Assembly (NCBI GenBank): GCA_902783925.1
Contig: CACZSV010000110.1
Location: forward strand, 1-7,514
Source: an uncultured Coriobacteriaceae bacterium
GTDB taxonomy: Bacteria; Actinomycetota; Coriobacteriia; Coriobacteriales; QAMH01
Reading direction: 5' to 3'
Length of the DNA: 7,514 nt
A program made the position numbers and the translations under genes. The notes under the pieces are model-generated. The model did not search any database. It saw only the letters and a list, made by a program, of their open reading frames with translations, and was not told the origin of the DNA. Shown piece by piece: positions 6,877-7,514 of the stretch (the first letter of the stretch is position 1; each line of letters begins with the position of its first letter).

Positions 6877-6910
6877 CTAACAGGTTTTACAAAAGACCAG
6901 CTCAAGGTGT

Positions 6911-6921
6911 GCTAGGTATGG
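6911..6921 (-). repeat. Imperfect direct repeat, copy 1
   Basis: The minus strand reads CCATACCTAGC, the partner of the 14-bp copy at 6854-6841, about 70 bp upstream in the direction of transcription. The pair may be a regulator binding site or chance. Confidence 0.4.
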
Positions 6922-6926
6922 TTTGA

Positions 6927-6943
6927 CAATCCGCAAGCGGTTG
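6927..6943 (-). other. Small hairpin or dyad after the LuxR gene
   Basis: The minus strand can form a stem of CAACCG with CGG-A-TTG (one bulged A) around a CTTG loop; the core CCGCTTGCGG is a perfect dyad. No T-run follows, so it is not a convincing intrinsic terminator. It could be an operator-like dyad or an RNA 3'-end structure. Confidence 0.3.
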
Positions 6944-6955
6944 GCCTGTTTTCGG

Positions 6956-7514
6956 CTAAATGTTTTCTCCGACAACAAGCTCGATAAGCTCGTTTCTCGA
7001 ATGGACTTCGAGTTTGCGATAGACGTTTTGCTGATGAAAGCGCACAGTGGAATTCGAAACGACGAGCTTGTCCGCAATATAGGCGCACGAAAAACCCTGC
7101 ACGGTGTAGAGCGCGACTTCCGATTCGCGCGGCGTGAGGCCATATTCCTCCACAAACGCCCCGATACGTTCGCGCATGGCCTTAGCCGGATCCCTGGCAT
7201 CGTCAACAGATTCCGGGCTATGGCTACCATCGTCTGGGGTATTCTGCTCGGCGGAATGCCACATCCCAACAGCTCCAAAGGCGTTTCTGTACCCCACGAA
7301 GCTAACGGCAAACAAACCCGCGAGCAGCACCGCCATAAGCCCCGATACGCCGGCGAGATTCTGCATGTTGGGCGGAAGGGCGGCGCCAATCACATCGCCG
7401 ACAAGCGTGGCAAGCGAACTGTTGGCCAAAACGAGTACCACGCCCGAAAGCATCGCCCGTGGCACCTTCAGAGACGAGAAGACCGAGGGAAACACGAGCC
7501 ATGGCAGAAAGTTC
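6956..7514 (-). CDS. LuxR-family regulator with a membrane-embedded N-terminal region; 5' part missing
   Basis: The visible 185 residues are the C-terminal part; the frame is open to the window edge, so the true start lies beyond 7514. Two hydrophobic stretches, around AMLSGVVLVLANSSLATLVG (7459-7400) and GVSGLMAVLLAGLFAVSFVG (7348-7289), look like membrane helices. A polar linker rich in Asp, Ser and Glu follows. A LuxR/GerE helix-turn-helix ends the protein: LTPRESEVALYTVQGFS, IADKLVVSNSTVRFHQQNVY, then KLEVHSRNELIELV (about 7138-6971). The N-terminal hydrophobic part suggests a membrane-bound sensor that binds DNA in the cytoplasm. Such membrane LuxR proteins are numerous in Eggerthellaceae. 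The signal and targets are unknown. It is co-directional with the tetrapyrrole operon and separated from it by 134 bp, so control of that operon is possible but unproven. Confidence 0.85.
   Translation of the reverse strand, partial: NFLPWLVFPSVFSSLKVPRAMLSGVVLVLANSSLATLVGDVIGAALPPNMQNLAGVSGLMAVLLAGLFAVSFVGYRNAFGAVGMWHSAEQNTPDDGSHSPESVDDARDPAKAMRERIGAFVEEYGLTPRESEVALYTVQGFSCAYIADKLVVSNSTVRFHQQNVYRKLEVHSRNELIELVVGENI

Larger units (their letters stand above)
6832..6956. repeat. 9-bp perfect inverted repeat bracketing the intergenic region
   Basis: GCCGAAAAC at 6832-6840 and GTTTTCGGC at 6948-6956 are exact reverse complements, separated by 107 bp. A third CGAAAAC lies at 6871-6877 in the candidate -35. 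The distal copy runs into the last base of the regulator's stop codon. The arms are far apart for a hairpin; paired protein-binding sites or chance are the alternatives. Confidence 0.4.

Noticed and set aside
6884..6899. Possible terminator hairpin GGTCTTTTGTAAAACC (minus strand) after the LuxR gene
   Set aside because: The stem is short, AT-rich and bulged, and lacks a proper T-run; not enough to call an intrinsic terminator.
6822..6905. Upstream extension of sirC (28 extra codons) into the intergenic gap
   Set aside because: The added residues do not resemble the family start, and ATG 6821 has its own GGAGG site.
6822..6955. Riboswitch (for example cobalamin type) ahead of the operon
   Set aside because: The gap is too short for a typical cobalamin riboswitch, and I see no B12-box-like conserved core.

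Overview
The window is a compact tetrapyrrole (siroheme/heme) biosynthesis operon. All six biosynthetic genes read on the minus strand, so transcription runs from high to low coordinates. A membrane-linked LuxR-type regulator, whose 5' part lies beyond the window, sits at the upstream end on the same strand. Base composition looks moderately GC-rich by eye. A GC-rich genome, a LuxR-type DNA-binding domain on a hydrophobic multi-pass N-terminal region, and an anaerobe-type siroheme-dependent heme gene together suggest an anaerobic actinobacterium of the Coriobacteriia/Eggerthellaceae kind. That assignment is an inference; a clostridial or deltaproteobacterial host is not excluded.

Layout in transcription order. 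(1) 7514-6956: C-terminal part of the LuxR-family regulator. (2) 6955-6822: the only sizeable intergenic gap (134 bp), with short repeats, a weak promoter candidate and a Shine-Dalgarno sequence. (3) 6821-6144: sirC, precorrin-2 dehydrogenase. (4) 6147-4759: hemA, glutamyl-tRNA reductase with a cysteine-rich C-terminal tail. (5) 4762-3818: hemC, hydroxymethylbilane synthase. (6) 3821-2235: cobA-hemD fusion, uroporphyrinogen-III synthase plus its C-methyltransferase. (7) 2238-1000: ahbC, a radical SAM enzyme of the siroheme-dependent heme pathway. (8) 990-1: hemB, porphobilinogen synthase, running off the window within its last few codons.

How the genes work together: HemA starts from glutamyl-tRNA. 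HemB condenses 5-aminolevulinate to porphobilinogen, and HemC makes hydroxymethylbilane. The HemD half closes it to uroporphyrinogen III, and the CobA half methylates that to precorrin-2. SirC oxidises precorrin-2 to sirohydrochlorin. After iron insertion and decarboxylation, AhbC carries out the didecarboxysiroheme to Fe-coproporphyrin III step towards heme. Not seen here are hemL, the siroheme decarboxylase pair ahbA/ahbB, ahbD and a separate sirohydrochlorin ferrochelatase. These may lie beyond the hemB end or elsewhere.

The genes are tightly packed. Four consecutive junctions are 4-base stop/start overlaps (ATGA, ATGA, GTGA, ATGA). At the fifth, the ahbC stop codon lies inside the hemB ribosome binding site. 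Nearly every gene also has a clear GGAG-type ribosome binding site, so expression as one coupled unit is likely. I see no mobile element, CRISPR array, tRNA or rRNA.
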